The position numbers were made by a program, and so were the translations under genes. Source: a virus. Taken from it: 28,401 nt of DNA. This document shows, piece after piece, positions 11,101-20,100 of this stretch. The notes beneath the pieces were generated by a model. The model saw only the letters and a list, made by a program, of their open reading frames with translations. It was not told the DNA's origin and ran no database searches. The stretch covers positions 1 to 28,401 of IMG/VR virus record IMGVR_UViG_3300046171_000159, one strand, 5' to 3'. Each line of letters begins with the position of its first letter. The first letter of the stretch is position 1.

Positions 11101-12743
11101 ATGGTGTAGCTATTGGAGCTACCATTGTTAATGGTGGTAAAGGATATGCACTTGGTGATATTCTACAACCTATCAGTATTGGCAATCTGTCACTTGGTGA
11201 AGGTATGAAACTTTCTGTAAGTGATATTTACGGAGAGAATGAGTTAGTCATTGAGGGTGTTCAGGGCACGTTCTCCACAGGAGCATCCAATACTCTTCTT
11301 TACACTAACAACAGTGGTGTTACTACAGCTCTCAATCATCCTGGAGTTGTCAATCCAGTATCACCTATCAGAGAAGTTAGTGATGGTCTCCACTTTGATG
11401 TATTCCACAGAAACCACGGGATGCACGCAACTGGAAATGTTGTAACTCTAAGTGGAATGAACACGAAGACACAACCAACTACACTAACTGCTGAGTATCC
11501 ACTCACAGCTACTACGGCTATCTCAATTGCTAGTTCTATCTCCCCAACCAACTTCGGTGAGTTTGAGGGTATTGGAGTTGGGGCAACTAATCCTGGATAC
11601 GTGAAGATTGGTAGTGAGGTTATCAAGTATACTGGAGTGGTTGGAAACACCCTCACAGGTATCACTAGAGGTATTGATACCACACAGGTTGGTAGACACA
11701 CTGTAAACAACCTTGTTTATAAGTATGAACTCAATGGTGTATCACTGAGAAGAATCAACAGAACTCACAACCTCAACGAAACTACCAATAACGAAAGAAT
11801 CACTCTTGACACCTATCCTGTTAAGATTGATATGAGTGATGTCAACGTTGGAGTAGATCGTAGTGGAAGTGGATTGAAAAAACTCTTCTTCAATGAAACT
11901 ATTGAAGGTGGTGGACCTAGAGGAAAGGCAACATACAATGTTCCTTTCGAGATGATTATTCCTCAGATCAATACCATGGAACCAACAGGTACCAATATTG
12001 CACCTTCTGTTAGAACTACTAGTGGAACAAGTGCATCTGGTAGTGAACCATCATTCGTTGATAAAGGATTTGAGGAAGTTTCACTGAGACAGGAAAACTT
12101 CTTCCCAGAACCAAGAATTGTGGCTTCTGGTGTTAATGAAAATCTTTATCTGGATGAACTTCCTGGTAATAAGTCATTCACAATGAACTTGGATCTGATC
12201 ACTGATGATACAAGAATTTCACCAGCTGTTGATCTTAATCAAGCTTCTGTCATCTTTACTACAAACAGAATTGATGAACCTGTTTCAGATTATTCTACTG
12301 ATCCTAGAGTCAATACCACAAAGAATGATCCTAATAGATTCTTCTATGTGACTAAGAATGTGGCTCTTGAAAATCCAGCATCGGCTTTACAAATCTTCCT
12401 GGATGGATATGTTCCACAAGGTGCAGATTTAAGATGTTTCTATTCTTTGAATCAAGATGGACCTGTTGATGATGTAATCTTTGTTCCTTTCCCTGGTTTT
12501 GGAAACTTTAATCCAAATGGAACTATTCTAAGTCAAGGAAATAGTAATGGATCTCCCGATCTAGATGTACCTAAAGTTGATGTCTTCACACCTAAACCTA
12601 ATCTGAATCAATACAGAGAATACAAGTTTAGTGTAGATCAACTACCAGCTTTCAAGTCATTTAGAATTAAGGTAATTGGTTCTTCTACGAATCAGGCAAC
12701 TGTTCCAATGATTAGAAACTTCAGAGCGATTTCACTAGCATAA
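5124..12743 (+). CDS. Giant DUF4815-type virion structural protein (about 2,538 aa), N-terminal third broken by seven frameshifts
   Basis: Start ATG at 5124. The N-terminus (NVAPYFDDFDP, then KPAYPVQARELNNLQSIL) is typical of the DUF4815 family of phage tail/baseplate structural proteins. The frame is broken near 5596-5598 (extra T), 5707-5716 (extra G or T), 6363-6364 (extra C), 6630-6633 (extra C), 6725-6726 (one C missing), 7082 (one G missing) and 7695-7696 (extra C), then stays open to 12743. The net shift is +3, so the end is in phase with the start. Between breaks there are no stops, and the protein continues sensibly, for example RGTFVDVSDQ, DTDNVISLRD and TLTDSQVTSQLL. It fills the slot of T4 gp9-gp12 and wac, so a baseplate or fibre-attachment role is likely. 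The breaks are best read as sequence errors. Its TAA overlaps the next ATG. Confidence 0.85.
7697..12743 (+). other. Uninterrupted C-terminal two-thirds of the DUF4815-type protein
   Basis: From about 7697 the frame is open to the stop at 12743, about 1,680 residues. Segments in order: continuation of the DUF4815 core with conserved-looking SREVIQFMRARNIEF and LKPFTEVYPFFDNVDV (about 9440-9540), preceded by a low-complexity SSTTTTTITGT stretch; a beta-rich region with LAQSFIVDDTSGVYLTSMDI (about 10285); Gly-rich repeats near 10970-11170; an RGxD module at about 11509-11735 (GYVKIGSEVIKYTG, then GNTLTGITRGIDTT), which also occurs in gp15; and a C-terminal domain ending VPMIRNFRAISLA. An annotation pipeline would probably call this piece as a separate gene from the internal GTG at 7881, which is not a credible true start. 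Confidence 0.8.
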
Positions 12744-12964
12744 TGAGTAAGATTCCGGTCAAAGATCATAGAAATCTGTATCGCGATGGTTCTTCAACGG
12801 CCATCGTGAATACAGATAGTGTAGGATATCAAGCCTATGTTGCGAACAGAGAGAAACTTCTCACTGATAAACAGAGAATTGATAACCTAGAAACTAAAGT
12901 AGAAGAGATCAAAGGTGATCTCACAGATATTAAGAATCTACTGGTTCAACTAGTAGATAAATAG
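12743..12964 (+). CDS. Small coiled-coil protein of unknown function
   Basis: This 73 aa protein starts with an ATG that shares its A with the TAA stop of the giant upstream gene (TAATG), suggesting translational coupling. The N-terminal half carries VKDHRNLYRD and VNTDSVGYQAYVANRE. The C-terminal half is a predicted coiled coil (RIDNLETKVEEIKGDLTDIK, with leucine/isoleucine heptads). Similar short proteins occur at this place in other marine T4-like phages, as I recall, but no function is known to me. An oligomerising scaffold or small virion component is possible. Its TAG stop overlaps the late promoter of gp13. Confidence 0.8.
   Translation: MSKIPVKDHRNLYRDGSSTAIVNTDSVGYQAYVANREKLLTDKQRIDNLETKVEEIKGDLTDIKNLLVQLVDK
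12956..12963 (+). promoter_or_regulatory. Late promoter box GATAAATA before gp13
   Basis: GATAAATA lies 20 bases upstream of the gp13 ATG and is formed by the last codons (GAT AAA TAG) of the upstream small gene, so stop codon and promoter share bases. Confidence 0.65.
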
Positions 12965-12983
12965 AAAAAAAGTTGTTTAAATA

Positions 12984-13832
12984 ATGGCTCAACCTACTAA
13001 TAGACAAGAATTAGTTGACTATTGTCTTAGACAACTTGGTGCTCCTGTATTGGAAGTCAACGTTGCCGAAGAACAAATTGACGATCTAGTTGATGATGCT
13101 ATTCAATACTTTCAAGAAAGACACTTTGATGGTGTAGAGAAAGTATATCTGAAGTATCAGATCACACAAGACGATATTGATAGAGGAAAAGCAAGACCAG
13201 GTGATTCATCGGTAGGAATTGCTTCTACTAGTGCAACTACTAGTATTGTTGGAACTGCTACAACATTTACATACTATGAGAATAGTAACTATCTACAAGT
13301 TCCTTCTAATATTATTGGAGTCAATAAAGTATTCCAATTTAATTCCACCGCAGCTGGATCTGGAATATTCAATGTTAAATATCAGTATATGTTGAGTGGT
13401 GTCAACCTATGGGGTGGTGCTGGATTTGATTTATTGTCATATTCGATGACTATGAGTTATTTGGAGACAATGAACTTTCTTCTCAATACTCATAAACAGA
13501 TTAGATTCAATCAAAGATCTGACAGGATGTACCTAGATGTTGACTGGAACAACCTACAAGTAGACGAGTTCTTGATCATTGAGTGTTATAGAGGACTTGA
13601 TGGAGAAGACTACTCAAGACTCTGGAATGATTCTTTCCTAAAACCATATCTAACTTCACTCATTAAGAGACAGTGGGGTATGAACCTAATCAAGTTCCAA
13701 GGTGTAAAATTACCTGGTGGCATTGAGTTCAATGGTAGACAAATCTATGATGATGCTGAAAAAGAATTAGAGACAATTCGTGAGAGAATGACATATAATT
13801 ATGAAATGCCTCCTATGGATATGATTGGTTGA
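12984..13832 (+). CDS. 13: Neck protein gp13
   Basis: The product is 282 aa, slightly shorter than T4 gp13 (309 aa). The N-terminus (NRQELVDYCLRQLGAPVLEV, then IDDLVDDAIQYFQERHFDG) is the characteristic opening of gp13-like head-completion proteins of T4-like phages. Later conserved-looking segments are LDVDWNNL, DEFLIIECYRGLDGEDYSRLWND and LKPYLTSLIKRQWG. gp13 forms the neck ring below the portal, seals the packaged head and offers the site for tail joining. A Ser/Thr/Gly-rich insert (about residues 74-95) replaces more conserved sequence. Its TGA ends one base before the gp14 ATG, so the pair is probably translated together. Confidence 0.93.
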   Translation: MAQPTNRQELVDYCLRQLGAPVLEVNVAEEQIDDLVDDAIQYFQERHFDGVEKVYLKYQITQDDIDRGKARPGDSSVGIASTSATTSIVGTATTFTYYENSNYLQVPSNIIGVNKVFQFNSTAAGSGIFNVKYQYMLSGVNLWGGAGFDLLSYSMTMSYLETMNFLLNTHKQIRFNQRSDRMYLDVDWNNLQVDEFLIIECYRGLDGEDYSRLWNDSFLKPYLTSLIKRQWGMNLIKFQGVKLPGGIEFNGRQIYDDAEKELETIRERMTYNYEMPPMDMIG

Positions 13833-13833
13833 T

Positions 13834-15261
13834 ATGGCACTTAATCCTTTCTTTTTAAACGGTACAAAGTCAGAGCAAGGTCTTGTACAAAGTCTTATCA
13901 ACGAACAGTTGAGGATGTATGGTGTCGAGTGCTACTACTTGCCTCGTAAATACGTCACAACTAATACAGTAATTAAGGAAGTTATCGAATCTAAGTTCGA
14001 TTCTGCCTATCCCTTAGAGGCATATCTAGATTCTTATGAAGGATTTGGTGGTCAGGGAACACTTTTATCTCGATTTGGTATCGAAGATAAGGACGATTGT
14101 ACTTTAATCATCTCTAGAGAGAGATATGAGAACTATATTTCTCCTTTAATTGAAAATTTACCCAATATTGAGCTCTCTTCACGTCCAAAAGAGGGAGATT
14201 TGATCTATTTTCCTCTTGGAGACCGTATTTTTGAGATAAAATTCGTAGAACATGAGCAACCTTTCTATCAATTAAAGAAAAACTACGTCTATACACTTAC
14301 TTGCGAACTATTCCGTTATGAAGACGAGGTTGTAGACACTGGAATTGGTAAAATTGATGATAATTTGGTAGATTTTGGTTATATTCAGACCCTAAACATG
14401 ATTGGAGCGGCTGTTACAGCTACTGCAACTGCTGGAATTTGTACTTTGGGTGCTGTAAATCTTATCAGTATCTCAAATATGGGTAAAAAATACTCATATA
14501 GACCAGAAATTGGATTCTCTTCCTCACCAGGAACGACCACAGTTGGTATTGCATCCATTACTAATGAGTTTATTCAGTGTGATGGAATGTATGGTGGTAT
14601 GATTGATGCTATCGACCTAGTAAATGCTGGTTGTGGATATACTGTCAAACCTATGGTGAGTATCACTCCAATTGGAAATGATGATGGTAGTAGTGCTACA
14701 GCAACTAGTGGTATCTCAACTAATGGTTCTATTCAGTTTGTAACTATTACAGGTGGTGGTTCAGGTTATACTACAAGTCCAAACTTTACTTTTGTTGTTG
14801 GTGGTGGAAATACTACAGGTGTTAGTACTGGATTTGGTTATGGTGTCATCAATAACGCTGGTGTTGTTACCGCAGGTTACATTAGATATGGTGGTGAAAA
14901 CTACAATCTTACAGGAGTTACAACTATCACTAGTGTAACCATTGACAATCCTGTTGGACTTGGAGCTACTGTTGGTATTGGAACTTTCATCTTCAATGAA
15001 GTTGTTACTGGTGGAACATCAGGAACCACAGCTAGAGTTAACTCTTGGGATGAAACAAGTCTTGAACTTACTATTAAAGTTGTTGACGGAACATTCTCAG
15101 GAAATGAACTCGTTATCGGACAAGAGTCCGGTGCGTGTTATGCACTCAGATCACAGATTGTTGATGACTTAGTTACACCATTTGCAGATAATGATAATAT
15201 CCAAACAGAAGCAAATAAGATACTCGATTTCACTGATAGTAATCCTTTTGGGGATCCTTAA
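13834..15261 (+). CDS. 14: Neck protein gp14
   Basis: Start chosen at ATG 13834 rather than the in-frame TTG at 13825, because the latter lies inside gp13 and the ATG follows the gp13 stop directly; this gives 475 aa. The N-terminal 180 residues match gp14 head-completion/neck proteins (MALNPFFLNGTKSEQGLVQ, LINEQLRMYGVECYYLPRKY, YEGFGGQGTLLSRFGI, GDLIYFPLGDRIFEIKFVEH). T4 gp14 is only 256 aa. Here a long middle extension (about residues 205-420) holds three or four Gly-rich beta repeats such as VTITGGGSGYTTSPNF, before a C-terminal segment ending SNPFGDP. gp14 works with gp13 at the head-tail connector; the extension may decorate the neck (inference). Confidence 0.92.
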   Translation: MALNPFFLNGTKSEQGLVQSLINEQLRMYGVECYYLPRKYVTTNTVIKEVIESKFDSAYPLEAYLDSYEGFGGQGTLLSRFGIEDKDDCTLIISRERYENYISPLIENLPNIELSSRPKEGDLIYFPLGDRIFEIKFVEHEQPFYQLKKNYVYTLTCELFRYEDEVVDTGIGKIDDNLVDFGYIQTLNMIGAAVTATATAGICTLGAVNLISISNMGKKYSYRPEIGFSSSPGTTTVGIASITNEFIQCDGMYGGMIDAIDLVNAGCGYTVKPMVSITPIGNDDGSSATATSGISTNGSIQFVTITGGGSGYTTSPNFTFVVGGGNTTGVSTGFGYGVINNAGVVTAGYIRYGGENYNLTGVTTITSVTIDNPVGLGATVGIGTFIFNEVVTGGTSGTTARVNSWDETSLELTIKVVDGTFSGNELVIGQESGACYALRSQIVDDLVTPFADNDNIQTEANKILDFTDSNPFGDP

Positions 15262-15279
15262 ATATTATCTTGTTAAATA
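15257..15279 (+). promoter_or_regulatory. Possible weak late promoter boxes before gp15
   Basis: Two imperfect late boxes, CTTAAATA (15257-15264) and GTTAAATA (15272-15279), differ from NATAAATA at one position. The second lies 24 bases before the gp15 ATG, in a 42-base intergenic gap. Confidence 0.3.
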
Positions 15280-15303
15280 GTAGTATATCTAAACCACAGG
15301 ACG

Positions 15304-16305
15304 ATGTTTGAGTATTTCTATAATGAGATCCTTAGATCCACAATTATTGGGTTTGGATCACTATTCAACGGTATAGAAGTTCAACACCAGAACGACTCAG
15401 ACCAAGCCGTGAGTGTGATTCAGGTTCCTATTGCATACGGACCTACTCAAAAGTTTCTTGCTCGTATGCAACAAGAAGCTAATCTGAATCGTCCTACTCA
15501 GATTACTCTTCCTCGAATGTCATTTGAGTTTAAATCACTCACTTATGATCCTTCAAGGAAAACAACGAAGAATCAAACATTTGTAACTAGAACACCTGAC
15601 GGTAGTGAGATTAAGAGAGTATATTCTCCTGTCCCTTATAATATGGGATTTGAACTCTCCGTCTATACGAAACTGAACGATGATATGTTACAAATCGTCG
15701 AACAGATTCTTCCATACTTTCAACCACAATACAATCTCTCAATCAAGTTTCTTGGTAATTTGAATGAGATTAGAGATGTTCCTGTTGTCCTTGATAGTGT
15801 GAGTATGGATGATGATTATGAGGGTAACTTTGAAACTCGAAGAGCTTTAGTATACACACTTCAATTCACAGCTAAGACCTATCTGTTTGGTCCTATTGCT
15901 GACGTTTCAGGAGACATTATCAGAAAGGTTACCGTTGGTTATCTTGCTGGTTCCAAGGGTGGTGGAGTTGCAACAAGAGACCTTACATATCAGGTCACAC
16001 CAAGAGCTACTAAAGACTATGACAATAGTTTGATTAGTAACTTGGATGAGGATGTTGATATCTCACAAACAACTATCAAGATCACAAATCCTGGTGGTAT
16101 TACTGAGAACACTTATGTTTATGTTGGTACTGAAGAGATGTTTGTTGAGAAGATTGTTGGTGACAACATGAGAGTTAAGAGAGGTCAGGATAATACCAAG
16201 GCTTCTATTCATGTTCTTGGTACAGATGTTTATAGTATCACCAAGGAAGATAACAAGTTGATTGAATTCGGAGATGACTTCGGATTTAGTGGTAGTGTTT
16301 TTTGA
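15304..16305 (+). CDS. 15: Tail completion / sheath stabiliser gp15
   Basis: The product is 333 aa. Homology to T4 gp15 (272 aa) is plain: MFEYFYNE at the start (T4 MFGYFYN), ITLPRMSFEF (T4 ILPRINLHL), and the nearly identical DDMLQIVEQILPYFQPQYN (T4 DDMFQIVEQILPYFQPHFN). gp15 caps the finished tail as a hexamer and binds the gp13/gp14 neck. Residues about 256-316 (16069-16251) form an extension absent from T4: a small beta module with YVYVGTEEMFVEKI, then RVKRGQDNTKASIH, resembling a module in the giant DUF4815 protein. The gp16 ATG follows 8 bases after the stop. Confidence 0.94.
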   Translation: MFEYFYNEILRSTIIGFGSLFNGIEVQHQNDSDQAVSVIQVPIAYGPTQKFLARMQQEANLNRPTQITLPRMSFEFKSLTYDPSRKTTKNQTFVTRTPDGSEIKRVYSPVPYNMGFELSVYTKLNDDMLQIVEQILPYFQPQYNLSIKFLGNLNEIRDVPVVLDSVSMDDDYEGNFETRRALVYTLQFTAKTYLFGPIADVSGDIIRKVTVGYLAGSKGGGVATRDLTYQVTPRATKDYDNSLISNLDEDVDISQTTIKITNPGGITENTYVYVGTEEMFVEKIVGDNMRVKRGQDNTKASIHVLGTDVYSITKEDNKLIEFGDDFGFSGSVF

Positions 16306-16313
16306 GGTAACCC

Positions 16314-16720
16314 ATGACTAAGTATGAGAAACTTGATGAAGCTTTTGATGTTGAGCCCACAGAAGTAGAAGTAACGGAAAGGAAGATTGAAAGGATCAAA
16401 TCCGGTTCAGAGGATATCAAGAAAGATTACGAATACACCAGGGGTAATCTCTATTCGATCATTGAGAAAGGGCAGGAAGCTATCAATGGCATCCTTGAAC
16501 TGGCTCAAGAGAGTGAGATGCCTCGTGCGTATGAAGTCGCAGGTCAGTTGATTAAGAATGTGGCAGATGCCACAGATAAACTCCTAACACTCCAACAGAA
16601 GTTAAAGATGTTCAGGAAGAGAAAGATACTAAAGGTCCAACCACAGTAAATAACGCATTGTTTGTTGGTTCTACAGCTGAGTTACAGAAACTCTTGAAGA
16701 ACAACACACCAGATAAATAA
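16314..16720 (+). CDS. 16: Terminase small subunit gp16, 3' part shifted by a one-base frame break
   Basis: gp16 regulates DNA packaging by the gp17 motor and recognises or holds the DNA. The first 98 residues read in one frame (MTKYEKLDEAFDVEPTEVEV, YTRGNLYSIIEKGQEAINGI, RAYEVAGQLIKNVADATDKL), a helical core typical of gp16. The raw frame then runs to a stop at 16649 with an implausible basic tail. If the AAA run at 16604-16606 is read as four A's, the protein continues with DVQEEKDTKGPTTVNNALFV and GSTAELQKLLKNNTPDK to TAA at 16718-16720, giving 135 aa. That tail, with NNALFVGSTAELQKLL, is what gp16 of marine phages usually shows. T4 gp16 is 164 aa. A sequence error is likeliest; a -1 ribosomal slip at TTAAAG is possible. 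Confidence 0.85.
16712..16719 (+). promoter_or_regulatory. Late promoter box GATAAATA
   Basis: GATAAATA lies 17 bases before the ATG at 16737 and is built from the last codons of the corrected gp16 (GAT AAA TAA). Confidence 0.6.
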
Positions 16721-16736
16721 CTAAAAAGATAATAAA

Positions 16737-17069
16737 ATGGCTACCCCGTCAGTCAATATTGTTATACCACAAGCTTCTGATTTTAGTTTTACATACATCT
16801 CTAAAAATTCTGATGGAAGTCTGAAGAATTTGAATGGTTTTACTGGAGAGTCAAAGTTGAAGAAACATTCAACTTCTTCAACATCCCATTCCTTTACTGT
16901 TGGTATCAATACCATCACATCTGTGGTATCTCTTGCCATGACTTCTGGTGTATCTGTAAATATTAAATCAGGAAGATATCTTTATGATGTAAGAATCACA
17001 TCAACTGGTGGTTCTGTAGAAAGAATTCTTGAAGGAACGGCAGAAGTCACAGCAGGAATCACTACTTAA
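16737..17069 (+). CDS. Small virion structural protein, possible Ig-like/BppU-like fold
   Basis: This 110 aa protein starts at an ATG 17 bases after a late box; no strong Shine-Dalgarno is visible. The sequence is short beta strands throughout: NIVIPQASDFSFTYISKN at the start, and SGRYLYDVRITSTGGSVERI followed by LEGTAEVTAGIT at the end. The final pattern (tolerated-gradient Tyr-Asp-Val, then a 'G-x-x-x-V-T-x-x-I/V-T' strand) resembles the N-terminal domain of phage baseplate/fibre adaptor proteins such as BppU, a fold-level guess rather than a demonstrated homology. It opens the fibre cassette between gp16 and gp17, so an adaptor for the 1,080 aa fibre encoded next is plausible. Confidence 0.75.
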   Translation: MATPSVNIVIPQASDFSFTYISKNSDGSLKNLNGFTGESKLKKHSTSSTSHSFTVGINTITSVVSLAMTSGVSVNIKSGRYLYDVRITSTGGSVERILEGTAEVTAGITT

Positions 17070-17089
17070 TTTCATCAAGAAGTAGAGGA

Positions 17090-17097
17090 GATAAATA
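17090..17097 (+). promoter_or_regulatory. Late promoter box GATAAATA before the long fibre gene
   Basis: GATAAATA lies in a 69-base intergenic gap, 41 bases upstream of the ATG at 17139, the longest spacing of the set, leaving a longer 5' leader. Confidence 0.6.
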
Positions 17098-17138
17098 GTA
17101 TTTCAGGGAGAGAAATCCCAAAGTATTGTACTAATAGA

Positions 17139-20100
17139 ATGTCTAACGAAGACCTGCCGTCAATAAATGATATAGTAGAAGAGAGCAATTTGCCCTCTTA
17201 CAAAGATTTTATCGAAGTTAAACAGGAAGAGGAACTTCCTTCTGTTGAGGAATATATTGAAGAGAAAGTTGTAGATACTTTAGAAGAAGAAGATATTGAA
17301 ACTGTTTTATCAGAAACTGCTCCAGAGTGGTCGGAATTAGTACGCCTTGTAAATGATGTAAGAAAGGATATACCGGAAATACCGGAGATCAAGTATTATG
17401 ATGAGCAACTAAAAGAATTAAGTGATAAACTATCACAAATTCAAGATTTAAATGAAGATAAACTAACTGAAATTGAATCAAAAATACCTGAGATTCCAGA
17501 GGTCAAGTATTATGATGCAGATATTCAATTCATTTATGATAAGATTGGTCGTATAAAGGAAGAAATCAATTCTCTTCCAGAAGTAAAATATTATGAGAGT
17601 GATCTCAATTCATTAAAATCAAGAATTGAAGAAGTAAATCAAAGTATTCCTACATTTCCTGACTGGGTTCAGGAAGTTCAAGAAGTTCCAGATTTCTCTT
17701 GGATTGGTAAAACTTTCAGTATAATCGATGATGACTTTAATAAGGTTCAAGGACACCTTGATCTTATCAGAGAAAAGATTGACTATCGTGTCAATGAATT
17801 AAACGACACTATTGCAACTAAAGAATTTGAGCTAAAGATAGATGTAAAAGATCTTACTAAGAATTTTGATCAAACGGTTGTAAATCTTGAAGAAACAAAA
17901 GATAAACTCCTTAAGCAAGTTAGAGATGTTTCTACTAGAATTTGGGAACAACATAATGAGTTTAAAGATGATGATAGAAAATTAAAAAAATCTATCATAA
18001 GTGAGCAGAATAAACTAAAACAATCTCTCCAAGAACAGATAAAAGAGATTGACACTCAAAGTGTAAAGGCTGACGAAGCTCTTTTAAAGTTTTTCAATGA
18101 TCTTAATGAAGAAGTAAAATCACTTCCTGAAGTTAAGTATTATGATACTGAAGTATCTAATATTGTAGAAGATATTGATTCTCTAAAAGTCAATATTGAA
18201 GATATTAGAAATATTGTTTCTTTAATCAAAAAAGATCAAAAAGAATTAAAAGAACTAAAGGAAAATTATTTACTAAACGAACCACCAGACGAAAAAGAAA
18301 GTGTTGGTTCTGGTGTTGATCCACTCACTCCGATGGATCAAAAGTTTGCTACTTTAGATGATCTATCAAATCACTATAGAATCTTCATCAATCGTATTCA
18401 AACTCAACTTTCCACAATGGGTGGTGGTGGAGCAGGATTCATTAAGGATCTTGATGATGTAACATTTGATCAAACAACAGGAAATAATAAACTTTTAATT
18501 TACAACTCAGAAATATCTAAGTGGGTTGGAATTGGTAGTGATGAATTCAATGCTGTTGGTGCTGCTGGAACTTGGGGTGTTGATTCTGTTGGAATTCATA
18601 CTGCAAAAGTTGTTGGTATCAATACAACATCTGCAAAGTCTGGTGTTGCTCTTTTTGTTTCTGGCAATATTGAAGCAACTGGAAATGTGACCGTTGGTGG
18701 AACTATCACATATGATGATGTAAGACATGTAGATTCCCTCGGTCTTTCGACATTCAGAAGTGGTCTTGAAGTCAATACAGGAACAGCGACAACCGCACTT
18801 TTAGTTCGTGGTGATGCAAGAATTACCGGTATCCTCACTATTGGTACTGCATCTGTCACTATTGATGGTGACAATAATACCATCACAACTGGAATTGTTA
18901 CCATCACCAATTCAGAAGTTACCATTGGTGATAATGTAAGAATAAATGCCGGTGCAACAGGTATCAACTCTGCACCAAACGTATTCTATGTTGCTAAAGA
19001 TGGTAATGATTCTAATAACGGAACATCTATTGATAATGCTAAATTGACTATCGTTGGTGCAGTTGGTGTTGCACAATCTGGATCTGTTATCAAGGTACTT
19101 TCGGGCAACTATGTTGAGAGTAACCCAATCGTAGTTCCTGCATTTGTAGCGATTGTTGGTGATGATCTGAGAAGTTGTAAGGTATTACCAAATAATGTTA
19201 CACAAGATCTATTCCATGTCAATAAGGGATGTAAGTTGGCAAACATGACCTTCTCTGGTCATACTGCTCCTGCAGCTGCAGTCGCATTCCCGACATCAGG
19301 TGCGACCAATGTTGGTGGCGGAAAGTGGAAAGGTCCATATATCCAAAACTGCACTAGTGACACAACCACTGGAACTGGTATCCTAATTGACGGAGATAAG
19401 GCAGTCAAAACCAAATCGATGAATGTTGATGCATTTACCCAATACAATCAGGGAGGGGTTGGAGTTGCTGTTACCAATGAAGGATACGCTCAGTTAGTTT
19501 CCGTATTCACAATTTGTTGTGATAAAGCAATAACTGTCCACAAAGGTGGTCAAGCTGATGTTGCTAATAGTAATTGTAGTTTTGGAACATTTGGATTAGT
19601 TGCTGATGGTGTGAGTCCTCAACAGTATACTGGTGTTGTGACAAGTTCTGGAGCAGCTGGTCAAGATAATATTGTAATTAACGTTGGTGCTGTCACAACC
19701 AGACCATATGATGGTCAGGTAGTTTACTTTGATCAACTCTATAAGTCTGTAAAATCAATTACAATTACGAATGGTGGAAGTGGATATACATCTACTCCAT
19801 CGGTTACGATTGTATCCCCCACAGGTCCAAATGGAGAGGTAGCTACAGCGTTTGCCACCTTAGAAGGTGGTGTGGTGACTGAGATTACTATTATAAGTAG
19901 TGGAAGTCAATATACAGAAACCCCAGCTGTCACTATCTCTGCTCCTGATTCGGGTACAAATGCTACTGCAACATCAGTTATATCAGATACTTATTTCACG
20001 ATAAATAGCTCGACTCCTATCACCGCTGGTATAACTACATTAACACTTGCTGAAAATCTACTCAACACAGTGGGGGTAGCATCTACGGCATACTTCTTCC

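Noticed and set aside
7881-12743. Treating 7881 as the true start of a 1,620 aa gene
   Set aside because: The GTG at 7881 has no start context, and the same frame is open upstream to about 7697 with sequence that continues the DUF4815 protein after a one-base repair.
17100-17116. ATTTC/GAAAT hairpin in the leader of the fibre gene
   Set aside because: The stem is only five A/T-rich pairs with a seven-base loop and competes with a GGGA/TCCC pairing; not strong enough to call a regulator.
20000-20007. GATAAATA box inside the long fibre gene
   Set aside because: It matches the late promoter consensus but sits inside a coding region with no gene start within the usual distance; the next start is 375 bases away. 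Treated as chance.
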